Source: Ophthalmolycus amberensis (Eukaryota; Chordata; Actinopteri; Perciformes; Zoarcidae). Taken from it: DNA of 64,000 bases. Positions 12,580 through 22,843 of the stretch are shown in pieces. Under the pieces are notes generated by a model. The model ran no database searches and had not been told where the DNA came from. It saw only the letters and a program-made list of their open reading frames with translations. The stretch covers positions 1,657,001 to 1,721,000 of the forward strand of contig JAFEUB010001215.1 in the NCBI GenBank assembly GCA_024529925.1. Reading direction: 5' to 3'. Position numbers and translations under genes: made by a program. The stretch's first letter is position 1; every line of letters starts with the position of its first letter.

Positions 12580-14676
12580 ATTTTGGACTTTTTATATTCC
12601 TTAAACGTTATTAATATCGAATGTAGATGCTCACAAAACAAACTTGCAGATGTTAATTCTGAGCATTTTACAGGCTGTGGCTTGCTAGATCTAATGAGTA
12701 TCCTGTCTACTGCCTTATTTGCTACTGTCGACAGGCTAACAAACCCTCCAGTGTCGGTAGCTGCTGAACTCCAATCCACCTGGGCATGCAATCAATTTGC
12801 CTCCTTTTTTACTGACAAAATTCAGAAAATTAGACAAGCAGTCAGTGCCTCCACATCAACCACAGGATATGTGTTGTCCCGATCTCTGAATAACATCCAT
12901 TCAAATATCATGACAAAATTTCATTCAATCGACCGTAGAAGCCTAGAAGACATTATACAACATCTGAAGTCATCCTCCTGCTGCTTGGATATTCTACCAA
13001 CACACTTTTTCAAAAATATTTCAAACTGCATGACCACTGATCTTTTACAAATTGTAAACACATCCCTTCTCTCAGGTGTCTTCCCACAAGCCCTAAAAAC
13101 TGCAGTTATTAAACCACTCCTAAAGAAAGCTAGTTTAGACTCCGCAACAATGAAAAATTATAGGCCAATATCAAACCTCCCATTTTTAAGTAAAATAATT
13201 GAAAAAGCGGTTTTCCAACAGCTGACCAACTTCTTGACCGTAAATAACTGCTTTGATGTTTTCCAGTCAGGCTTTCGACAGCACCACAGCACTGAAACTG
13301 CTCTTGTTAAGGTTTTCAACGACATCCACTTAAACATAGACAACGGCAGAAGTTCAGTCTTAGTGTTACTAGATCTCAGTGCTGCATTCGACACGGTCGA
13401 CCATGCCATACTCCTAGAAAGACTAAAAATCTGGGTGGGACTCTCTGGCACAGCACTTAACTGGTTTGAATCCTACTTGAAGGGCCGACAATACTTTGTG
13501 TCCGTAGCTGATTACACATCAGAGCTGACTAAAATGACATGTGGTGTTCTCCAAGGTTCAATACTGGGGCCTCTTCTGTTCAACATCTACATGCTTCCAC
13601 TAGCTCAGATTATGGAAAACAACAAAGTGTGTTATCATAATTATGCAGACGACACACAAATCTACATAACTATGTCACCAGGGGACTATAATCCCATACA
13701 AGGGCTGGGTAACTGCATTGAACAAATCAACAACTGGATTTGCCAGAATTTTCTTCAATTAAACAAAGATAAAACAGAAGTAATTGTTTTTGGTACCAAG
13801 GACGAACAATTGAAAATCACCGCTCAGCTTCAGTCACTGATGTTAAAACCCACAAACCAAGCCAGAAATCTAGGTGTAGTTATGGATTCAGACCTCAACC
13901 TGAACAGCCATATCAAGACAATTACAAAATCAGCCTATTATCACCTGAAGAATATATCAAGGATTAGAGGACTTATGTCTCAACAGGATTTGGAAAAACT
14001 TGTCCACGCATTTATCTTCAGCAGACTGGACTACTGTAACGGTGTGTTTACAGGTCTCTGTAAAAAGTCCGTCAGAAAGCTGCAGCTGATTCAGAACGCT
14101 GCAGCTCGAGTCCTCACTAAGACCAGGAGGGTGGATCACATCACTCCAGTTCTGAGGTCTTTGCACTGGCTTCCTGTCCAACAAAGAATTGACTTTAAAA
14201 TCCTGCTGTTGGTTTACAAAGCACTGAATGGTTTTGGGCCAAAATACATCTCTGATCTGCTGCTACCTTATGAACCATCCCGACCCCTCAGGTCGTCTGG
14301 GACCGGTCTACTTTCTGTTCCCAGAGTCAGAACTAAACATGGAGAAGCAGCGTTCAGTTTTTCTGCTCCACATATCTGGAACAAAGTCCCAGAAAGCTGC
14401 AGGTCTGCTGAGACCCTCAGCTCATTTAAATCAAGATTGAAGACCTTTCTGTTTGCTGCTGCCTTTAATTGAACCACATTCAATTAATATATGAATCAAT
14501 TTCCTGCATTTCTGCATTTTACTACTGAATTTTATTTCTTACACTGTTTCTTTAATTGTTTTTAAATCTCCTTTTCTTTTGCCTTATGTTTTGATGCTTT
14601 TAATGGTTTTATGTGAAGCACTTTGAATTACCTTGTTGTTGAAATGTGCTATACAAATAAACTTGCCTTGCCTTAC
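12580..14676 (+). mobile_element. 5'-truncated L2/Maui-type non-LTR retrotransposon (LINE)
   Basis: The element carries a reverse-transcriptase frame and ends in the 3' tail typical of fish L2 elements: a TGTGCTATACAAATAAA block followed by short CTTGC-type repeats ending near 14,676. The endonuclease part expected upstream of the reverse transcriptase is absent, so the copy is 5'-truncated, as usual for LINEs. The left boundary is approximate, and I could not identify a clear target-site duplication. Assignment to L2 rather than a neighbouring CR1-like clade rests on recognition of the protein and the tail. Confidence 0.85.
12583..14472 (+). CDS. LINE ORF2 fragment: reverse transcriptase (L2-like)
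   Basis: This is a 629-codon frame without interruption. It contains the canonical non-LTR reverse-transcriptase blocks: NYRPISNLPFLSKIIEK in the finger region, LLDLSAAFDTVDH (catalytic motif A), GVLQGSILGPLLFN (motif B) and YADD at residues 354-357 (motif C, catalytic aspartates). The C-terminal part has the thumb and L2-type tail region (WLPVQQRIDFK) and finishes with a normal stop. The N-terminal apurinic endonuclease domain of full ORF2 is missing, so the product would be a polymerase without a nicking activity. The first methionine lies in sequence upstream of the conserved region and is probably not a native start. The intact frame suggests a fairly young insertion. Confidence 0.85.
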   Translation: MDFLYSLNVINIECRCSQNKLADVNSEHFTGCGLLDLMSILSTALFATVDRLTNPPVSVAAELQSTWACNQFASFFTDKIQKIRQAVSASTSTTGYVLSRSLNNIHSNIMTKFHSIDRRSLEDIIQHLKSSSCCLDILPTHFFKNISNCMTTDLLQIVNTSLLSGVFPQALKTAVIKPLLKKASLDSATMKNYRPISNLPFLSKIIEKAVFQQLTNFLTVNNCFDVFQSGFRQHHSTETALVKVFNDIHLNIDNGRSSVLVLLDLSAAFDTVDHAILLERLKIWVGLSGTALNWFESYLKGRQYFVSVADYTSELTKMTCGVLQGSILGPLLFNIYMLPLAQIMENNKVCYHNYADDTQIYITMSPGDYNPIQGLGNCIEQINNWICQNFLQLNKDKTEVIVFGTKDEQLKITAQLQSLMLKPTNQARNLGVVMDSDLNLNSHIKTITKSAYYHLKNISRIRGLMSQQDLEKLVHAFIFSRLDYCNGVFTGLCKKSVRKLQLIQNAAARVLTKTRRVDHITPVLRSLHWLPVQQRIDFKILLLVYKALNGFGPKYISDLLLPYEPSRPLRSSGTGLLSVPRVRTKHGEAAFSFSAPHIWNKVPESCRSAETLSSFKSRLKTFLFAAAFN

Positions 14677-15729
14677 TGGTGCAAGCAAGTGCGAAATTCT
14701 ACAGAGCAACTTTTTGCCTTTATTTGACATTCACAATGTTTTATAACAGACATTATGGCTTCTAACAATAAAGTGTATTTTCCTCACCCTATAACGTGAG
14801 TAAGTTTGCTGCAAAACATATCATTTGAATTGTAGGATACAACTCTGCATGACCAATACATACACCTCTCAACTGTCACACAACTGTGCAGATTGCCAGC
14901 ATGGCCAAACACAGGGGAGCTGTAATATCCTCATATAAAATGAGACTGTGGAAGCAATAGAGGCAGCACGTGCATTGTCACATATAATTATATTCCATTC
15001 TATACGTATATGTGTCTACTTCATAAGTCAATCAGATCCATTTTGTGACTTCAAAGAGTGGTTTCAGGGAAGAGGCTGTAGACCGTGGATGAACATTCAC
15101 TTTCGCTTTTTGTCGGTCAAGGGTGTGCACCACCGCTGAGAGGAGGATGCCACGGTCTCGCTTTGAAGTCAGCCCTCAGAGCGGACCATGTTTACATTCC
15201 TCCAGCCCGTTAGTCCCTCCAGACCACCTCTTCTTCTTCCATCACACATCTCTCCATCACACTGTTCAAATGCTAAATAAATCATCAATTTACATCATTA
15301 AAATGATTATTATCAGCATTATTATTTTTGTGATTTAGTTATTATCATTGGTATATTATAATAATTATTGTTATTATTGTTGCTGTTATTATTATAAATA
15401 TTGTCATTGTTATTATTCATAATAATAATAATACGTTTTGTTAATGGTTTTATTTATTTTATTTTATTTATTGTTTGAGGGTTTAAAAAGCGCAGGTAAG
15501 TAGTTTTAAGGGAAGCTTAAACAATCATAGACAGGGCACACATCACTAAATGCACGAATGTAAATGAAATCCAAGTTGTCATTTCCAGATTGACCACAAG
15601 ATGGCATCGTATACATCTGTTCAACTTCTCAAAGAAGACATTGTTCATACTTGTATTTCCCTCTTGAAACTGCAACTTACGCCCCTGCAAACTATAATTA
15701 AAAACAAAACTTAAAAAAGTCCTTTTTAG

Positions 15730-15774
<45 letters not shown>

Positions 15775-18456
15775 ATAAACTGTCCGTTTCCATGTGACAT
15801 TACTGACAAGTCATGACTCAGACAAGAGTGGCCTCCACAATTGCAAAACTCTCGGAGTACCCTGTGCATAAACCTAAATATCAAAGTCACGCTGCACACT
15901 TCCACTACGCTGCACACTTCGCCAAGTTTGCACCCCGTCCTCCGTGGCACTGCACACATCTCTCTCTACTTTTGCACACTGCACACAAATTCTTTCACCT
16001 GGGCTCATCTTTGATAAAAAAAAAAAATTAAAATGTTTGAAGTTTTAATAAACCGTTGAAATCTTTCATCCCAAAATTAATCAGATCCAATACTTAAATC
16101 TTTTTTTTTTGTTGCTTCCTATATGTGACAGACCTTTTATTCAAGATTCTTTCAGAAAAGTGACTACTTAGTCATCTTGGCTGTGACTCATCGTCCCATG
16201 AGCCCTTTTCACACGTCCACCCTCTTTGCCATATACAGCTCATTCCGTCCACACGTTTTCCCCCTCCCCAGCCCTGCACACGCAACCCTCTGAAAACAAC
16301 ATTCCCATGATGCAAGATTAGAGAAGTTCAAAAGTTTTTTTTTTCTTTATATATTGTAAATAATATCAGGTGACTAAAAATGAGGAAGTAACCCATGAGG
16401 AACTTTTCCCGCTGTGTCATTCTGATGTCTCAAAATATGCGCTCAAAACAAACATACAACATGCCCACACGAGGACAAGATGCAAAGTGATAGCAGGAAA
16501 CAACGGATGCAATGAGAGTTTTAGGCAATTTCTATTGAATACCGGTATTTGTCCCACAAGCTACCTAACAGCCAAGCATAACGTTAAAGTGATGCACCAA
16601 TAAATGCATCAATAATTATAATTCAGTGTAGTATGTATTATGCATAATACATTACTTTACATGTATTTTAATGCCAATACAAATGTGCTTTTTAATTTTT
16701 AATGCATGGCTTTTACTTGACCGAGTATTTCTACACTGTGGTATTGCTTCTTTTACTGAAGTAAAGAATCTGAATACTTCATCCACCACATTTTTTTTTA
16801 TCTAAAGAAATAGTATACATACATTTTGTGTAATTACATGGCATTCATTTCTAAAATGACTTCTAAAATTACTTCTAAAAAAAAATAATGTTGACAATGA
16901 ATAATAATGTAGTTACAAAAAATAATAATATTGATTTTAGATGTCTGGAATTATATACAGTAACTAATTGATATATCTATTTTTTTGAATATAACCAGGG
17001 GGACGGGTTGTGATATTAAACATTGGCTGTCATCTCCACGGTTTGTGTTTCAATTGGCAAAGATTTAAGGATGAGCATGCCAGTTATCTAGAAACTGTTC
17101 TGACTCATTTTCACACCACTGGTTGTTCTTAAAGTTCAATTATATATACATCTTGCAAATCTGCTATTTAAATTGTCTAGTATACATTCTTGATTTGGTA
17201 TTATATCTACTTAATAATGAAGAGGAATTATATGGCTTTAAGAGTCAAAGATGTGTTCCTTCTATACAATCCCATTCCAACCTGCAGCACTATCAGGCTT
17301 TCTGTTGAACACGATGTTCCTTGTGGAGAAGTGAAGGTGATGGGTTTCTGTCCCCCTCACTATAAACAAATATCAGCAAAGGCAGCTTTTCTAAACTACA
17401 TATGAAGTCACATTACAGTCACCTCAAATTGTAGGATAATATTAATTGCATTTGGCAATGAATGGAATGTCAAATTAATTACCTTTTTACTTGAAGGCTA
17501 TGGAAGACAGGTCCCCTTATTCTATGTCTGCTTATCTACGTCCAACTTTAGATGTTTAATCATTCCTGGAAGCACGGACGAGAGAAAGGGCCCCAAATTT
17601 AAACCAAATTATGTTTCCTCTTTTTTGACACCCAGGAGCGGGGGGGGGGGGGCGGGTGCAAAGGGAAGCTCTTACGTCAACTGCTCCAAATCCTAGACAG
17701 AAATAATCACAGATACTGGGAAGTCATTGTGTTTCATAATCCTGATTGCTCATAAATGACTCAAATAGAGTTAAAAACCAAAAAGAAAGATTCTGTCTGT
17801 TGTACAACTTTGTTCGGAGATTTGTCTGGAAATTCTCAACCAAATCATGGTACTTACCTGGTGAATCACAGCAGATACTTGAGCTGATAATGCAGCATGC
17901 GCACTCCGATATTGTTGTCAAGGTCGATACAAAAAATAAAGGCTTGACTTTCAAGTGTAGACTGAATGCTGTTAATTTCATATTCTTGAGACAGTTTGTC
18001 CATATCTGATCAGCGCTGCTCGACTCGAAAGAACAAAACACACAAGTGTTTTGGTCAGCGTTATGGAACGGTGTCATTCCAATTCAGAGGAAAAGGGGCT
18101 CCGCTATTGCTTTCACGGTCACACTGTAATCTACATAATGACAATGATGAACAACCCATCAGGGGCGATTTGAGAGAAAAAGCCTCCAAATTCCCCTTCA
18201 GATGCATGTTGATTGTGTTTATTCATGGTAGTTAGGTTGATGAGGGAGCAATATGGAGGAGGTTGGATGGACACTTGTTACGCGTTACCGTTAAAATAGC
18301 AGACATCTCTTGACGAAGAACAAACAGCAAAGGCAGACTGAAATCAAGGCGTCCGTGAAAGCTCTCGGGAATGCAAATTCAAAAGCACTTCATTACTTGC
18401 TTTTTCCCTGCAATCTTGTGTCTGAGAGACTGAACTAAGTGGTTAATCAAGGCAAA
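14677..18456. other. Intergenic DNA with simple repeats, no gene recognised
   Basis: No supported coding sequence. The stretch contains AT-rich (ATT)n-like sequence at about 15,340-15,440, a long (TG)n microsatellite at about 15,730-15,773, a poly-G run near 17,640-17,653, and a nested inverted repeat at 15,046-15,171 described in the findings. A perfect minus-strand donor-like CACCAG|GTAAGT occurs near 17,860 but has no convincing acceptor or frame. Confidence 0.45.
15730..15773. repeat. (TG)n microsatellite
   Basis: An uninterrupted TG dinucleotide run of about 22 repeats. It causes artefactual Thr-His frames on the minus strand. Confidence 0.95.
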
Positions 18457-18634
18457 AAACCAAACTGTGTCTGAGGGGGCAGAGAGGAGACACCTCTGCT
18501 CACAGACAAGGCCAAGGCTGTGTATAAAAGTGCATGTGAAAACTACACAATAGTGTGTATGGTTTGAATCTATACCAGATCAGAAAGATAGCTAAAAGAT
18601 AATCACACACTTACATGAGTGACTGTCTTTTAAC

Positions 18635-19845
18635 CAGTGGCGGGCCGTCAGGGCCTGCACGGTCTTCTCTGCTGGCCTAAACAGAATCACAAAGCTATTT
18701 ATATATTTTTTTAAATAAATAAAAAAATTATAATTTATTTTATAATTTAACAATTTTTCTGAAATGCACTACATGTATTATCATTTATAAAAATATTTTC
18801 CCATTATCTTATTTCCTCATTGCACAGCTACTGTCTTCCTCAGTTGCTCTCAGTTGCTCTCAGATCTCACCTGTGTGTCTATGCCAGATGCCTGCAGACT
18901 CTCTCCTGCCGCCAGTGCAGATTAAAGTACATGGGGACGATATTGTTGATTGTCATAGTGTTCAACCAATCAGATCTTTAGTTTGACATGTTGGGCGTAT
19001 TCTTTGACGTGTCAGCGGCAGCTAGCCGCCTATAATGACGTCAGCATTACGTGCCGCTCGTGTCCAGGTGCACGCGCTGCCGCGATGCAGAGTGTGCTGT
19101 GATTGGTCAGTGGGCGAGCACGTGACTATCGTGAATCGAAACTTAACTTGCCAGCAGAGCTTAGTTGGAGGAGTAAGACTTCAAATTGAAAGATATGGAA
19201 GACATTATAACATCTTTAGGGTTTTGCCTGGTGTAGATTTTTTTTTTTTACCAAGCTTTGTTTTTTTAACACTCAATGGCTGAAGGAGGAGGAGAAACGG
19301 ATTTAGTGGCGGAGTTACTGACAACCCTTTCATGAAAAGCTGGACGAAATGGTCAGTCAACCCCACAGCTAGCAGCCTGACTCAGCCAGGAAAAGGATTT
19401 GTATGAACGGTATTTCTTGCTGACAGCGTCGGAGAAGCGTTGCACATTTTATGTCTGGGAATGCGTTTCATTTTAAGTGAGCTGTTGGTGTTTGGAGCTA
19501 CGCTAACCTGAGGACGCCATAGCATTTGAAAACTTTTGGAGAGACTCAAGTGGATCTACAACTCAACGAACACGTTCGCAGGGAAACTGCTCCACAAACG
19601 CGGCCTGGCGTGAGGTCTGCGCCGGCGGAGGTGTTTTTTTACATAGTAACGTTACGACTGTTCATTTGTCTATCGTGTCGTTTTTATGAATAATATTTGA
19701 ATGGCTCGTGCTCTTGTGTGGTGGAATGCGTGGATCTGCTGCAGGTTTGCTGGATTGATGCTTCATAATGAGGTTATTAGGAGGTAATTCAACTGTAGTA
19801 GGACAGCACTGAAGGCCCAGGTCTAAAATCCACAGCCCGCCACTG
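18635..19845. mobile_element. Non-autonomous hAT-type DNA transposon, unit 1
   Basis: The ends are inverted repeats beginning CAGTGGCGGGC and finishing GCCCGCCACTG. They are flanked by an exact 8-bp target duplication CTTTTAAC at 18,627-18,634 and 19,846-19,853. An 8-bp duplication with CAGTG-type termini is the hallmark of the hAT superfamily. The 1.21-kb body has no transposase frame; the only frame of note (82 codons at 19,035) contains poly-F and has no recognisable domain. It is therefore a deletion derivative mobilised in trans. Confidence 0.9.
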
Positions 19846-19997
19846 CTTTTAACCTATTTTGTAGCAAGAGTGCAAGCCCCATGGATAAAAATATGAAAGT
19901 GACACGACTAGAGTTTGTCACACGTTTTTAGATGCAACATGTGAACGGCCCCGGACCATGCTACTAGTGTGTTGAGCTAAATGCTAACAGTAGCATT

Positions 19998-20100
19998 CAG
20001 TGGCGGCTGGTGGAAAATGTTCTAGGTAGGGCTGTGCCACATCCAATCAATTTCAGCAAACATCCCAGAATGATGTAATGCAAAACAAAATGAAGGTATC
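19998..20100 (+). mobile_element. Possible end fragment of a second hAT element, unit 1
   Basis: CAGTGGCGGCTGGTG at 19,998 resembles the terminal repeat of another fish hAT family. No matching opposite end (CACCAGCCGCCACTG) was found downstream in the unit, so this would be a one-ended fragment. The same sequence occurs at the equivalent place in all four units (about 29,129, 38,260 and 47,383). Confidence 0.35.
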
Positions 20101-20357
20101 AAACACGCATTATTACTTTGCAGTTAAATATTTAACATTTATTCCAACATGAAAGAAAGCAGTAAATAACACTTAACACTTAAACAAACACATCAGGACA
20201 TCGTATTTTTGTCCCCCTCACAAGCAATTCAGTACAATATAATAATATATATATCATATAATAATATTCTGTATAATATAATAATATATATATCATATAA
20301 TAATACTCACTATAATATAAAACACAGACATATATATATATAATTATTTATTTATAA

Positions 20358-21419
20358 CTATATATCCATTTGCAGGTGCTTCTTATCCCTTAGACCGCTG
20401 TGCTCGTTGAAAATAGCATGGAGTCTGGCGTAATAGTCTGCTACAGTTTCACCAGGCTTTTGCTTGCATGATGTTGTTTTTGTCATGTTGATTCTCGGCG
20501 GGAAAGCAATTGTCAAAGCTGTAACCAGTAGGTAATCATGTCTCTATATGCAGCATTGTCAACGTGATCCCAGTTGGTTTGTACCTGTCTGGCATTTCCT
20601 TGACATGCTGCTCGAACCTTGGCATAGTTGGCTGGGCAATGTTTCTTCATGAGGAGGCGTCTGAGTTCTCCTTCAGTGGGGCTAAACTCACGGCAGAATA
20701 CGATAACTTCATCACCAAACTTTGTGCCTGATACTTGAGGGTCTGGCAGATGTGCCAGGGCGTCGGTCATGTCTCTGTCAGTCCAGGGTCTGTGGACCAT
20801 CATTGCTCCATCTGGACCTGCCACTTGGACCATCGGGAATGAGAGTTCAGGTCTTTCCTCGTCGTCGTCGGTTCATGGTCCTCGTCCACTTCTGGTGTCA
20901 CATGAGTGGTTGTAGGAACCTCTCACTGCGTCTCCAGTTGTTCCCAGGTCCTCATGTGACTTGGCTGGGCTGCCTAGTTGGGACATGGCGTGTGCGGCCT
21001 GCTGCATGAGGTTGGCGACGGAGGAGATCGTGCTCGTGAGGTTGCTGGCAGGAGTGCTGGTTGGAGATGGGTCGAAGTCAGGCTGTCTTTGGTGTGGGCG
21101 GGCCTTGCTGTGCTGCTGGACCGGGTGGAGGGGCCACATATGGTGGAGGTGGGGGAGGACATGCGTCCAGTTCAGGATCCACCCTGTGCAGTGAGGGATA
21201 GAGAGAAGAAGATTTCTGAGAAGCTTTATCTGCCTCTTTCTCATTTGGTTTATCTACTTTAGACATATTTTTACACTGTTTCTTTCTTTCCATACTTTCA
21301 GATTCATCCTTCCACATTTTCAAACTTATTTTGTGACTTTCTATCATTTCTATAACTTTTTTAACCTGATCTGTGAAATGATCCTCCTTGAGGAAACCCA
21401 CATTCATTAACCCATTCAT
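20358..21419 (-). pseudogene. Retroviral gag fossil (matrix-like, PPPY, capsid), unit 1
   Basis: Read on the minus strand, this is a decayed Gag gene. The first part (21,419-21,078) is a charged, helical matrix-like segment followed by a proline-rich stretch with PPPPPPY, which fits the PPxY late-domain class used for budding. A frameshift leads into the next segment (to about 20,873), and an in-frame TGA separates that from a capsid-like segment (20,833-20,513) with an RPWT-type start. After a further frameshift, capsid-like sequence continues to a stop at 20,358-20,360. The layout is most like gamma- or epsilon-type fish endogenous retroviruses. No nucleocapsid, pol, env or clear LTR pair was seen, so it is an isolated dead fragment. 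Family assignment is by recognition of layout only. Confidence 0.65.
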
Positions 21420-22615
21420 TCAGATGTTAACAACTCATTTCACCATACTTTTTGTTCATGAAAATGACATTAAGCCCTTCAGGTGGAGGAACCTGGTTAC
21501 TTCCCTGTAATGCAATTGTAAGTAAAATTGCATTTAAAGAACTGAAAAACGATAAAAACAAAAAAAAATGTTCATGTTACAATTGGTTATAATCACTTTA
21601 TGGCAACTGCAAAATTGTTGATTTTCATATCAGTTCAGTATCTAGAGCTGTAAGATAATTAGTTTCCGTCCAGATTGACTGGTCTAGCAATGTTTCATAT
21701 GTTATGTGTAGTTATAATCTCCATGAAGAATCTCAACTACTTTCCAACGGTGCGGATATATCCTAGCAACTAGTCTTATAATGTTGTAGATGTGAATTTA
21801 GCTGCTTTGATTTCGTGTTTAGAATAATATTGTAGATCTGATATGAAAATGTAGCATCTTTTACAATGTTTAAAATGTGAAGTACAGTTGTTTCATTTAT
21901 TGAATGAGTTACAACTTTTGTACCATCCATGCTGACTCGACTAGTCTGGGAATGTGCTATAAGTTACACATTTATCTTTAATATCAAATGTATTATTGTT
22001 AGATGAATTAAGTGTCCAGTGCCATACAGTTTGTTTTGTCCAGTTTGACATCATATTCTTGTAATGTTCAATTTGAACATAGTTGAAGGAAATTATTTTA
22101 ATAAAAGAGTTGAATTATTAATTGACACTTATATTTGTTAATTTTTCCACTAAATGTCCAATGACATCAGCACATTCATTATTCTAGTGTTATGGTTGTG
22201 GGTAATTATTAAAGCATCTTTTATTACCTACAAATAAGACACCAAGATCATTCAAATCGGGGAAATCCAAAGTTTTATTAAGAAACCAAATTTTCGGGAG
22301 GCCCAATTAGCGGCCATCTTGGATTTTTGAATGGCCAATCAGGCAGGTTTGACCAGATACCAAGATTTCATGCTTGTATCATAATTTGCACGATTAATCT
22401 ACTATCTGCCCAACTACATAAAACATTACACAATCATTTATATCAGCATTTTAAGAGGATTTATATTTTTTATTTATATATCTATATATATATATATATG
22501 GTTACATATAGTTTCATTTCTTTGCCATATTGTAAGGAACATGAGAAATCATTACATTCATGAATTCAAAGATAAACATTCAATCTGGTATCCATAGTAA
22601 CGATGCCATCAAGGA
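21420..22615. other. AT-rich spacer of the unit, no gene recognised
   Basis: About 1.2 kb of AT-rich DNA between the gag fossil and the coiled-coil gene. It includes a polymorphic TA run near 22,476-22,499. It may hold a promoter or untranslated first exons of the downstream gene, but I see no defined signal. Equivalent stretches lie at 30,551-31,746, 39,679-40,874 and 48,805-50,000. Confidence 0.5.
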
Positions 22616-22788
22616 CTCCATGGATAGAATGTTGTCCTGATGACATCACGCATTCTGTGCCTTTTAATGTTGAGGTCTCCATGGATAGAATGTTGTCCTG
22701 ATGACATCACAGATTCTGTGCCTTTAATGTTGAGGTCTCCATGGATATAGAATGCTTTCCTGATGACATCACGGATTCTCAGCTTCAT
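22616..22788 (+). promoter_or_regulatory. Three tandem ~61-bp repeats with CRE/ATF-like cores, unit 1
   Basis: Repeats start at 22,616, 22,677 and 22,737 with CTCCATGGATA and each contains CTGATGACATCAC. TGACATCA is one base off the palindromic CREB/ATF site TGACGTCA. The third copy is more diverged and ends in CTTCATATAG, a weak TATA-like string about 50 bp before the ATG of the coiled-coil gene. Position and repetition suggest a regulatory role; this is inference. Confidence 0.45.
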
Positions 22789-22843
22789 ATAGTCCCTGCA
22801 CATTCCTTAACACATTTGAGGGCAGACATTAACATACGCACAG

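Noticed and set aside
17724..18077. 117-codon minus-strand frame with a consensus donor inside (CACCAG|GTAAGT near 17,860)
   Set aside because: The donor is good but no convincing acceptor, family resemblance or coding-like composition supports an exon.
19035..19283. 82-codon plus-strand frame within the hAT element, present in all units
   Set aside because: It lies inside a non-autonomous transposon, contains a poly-F run from a poly-T tract and has no transposase motif.
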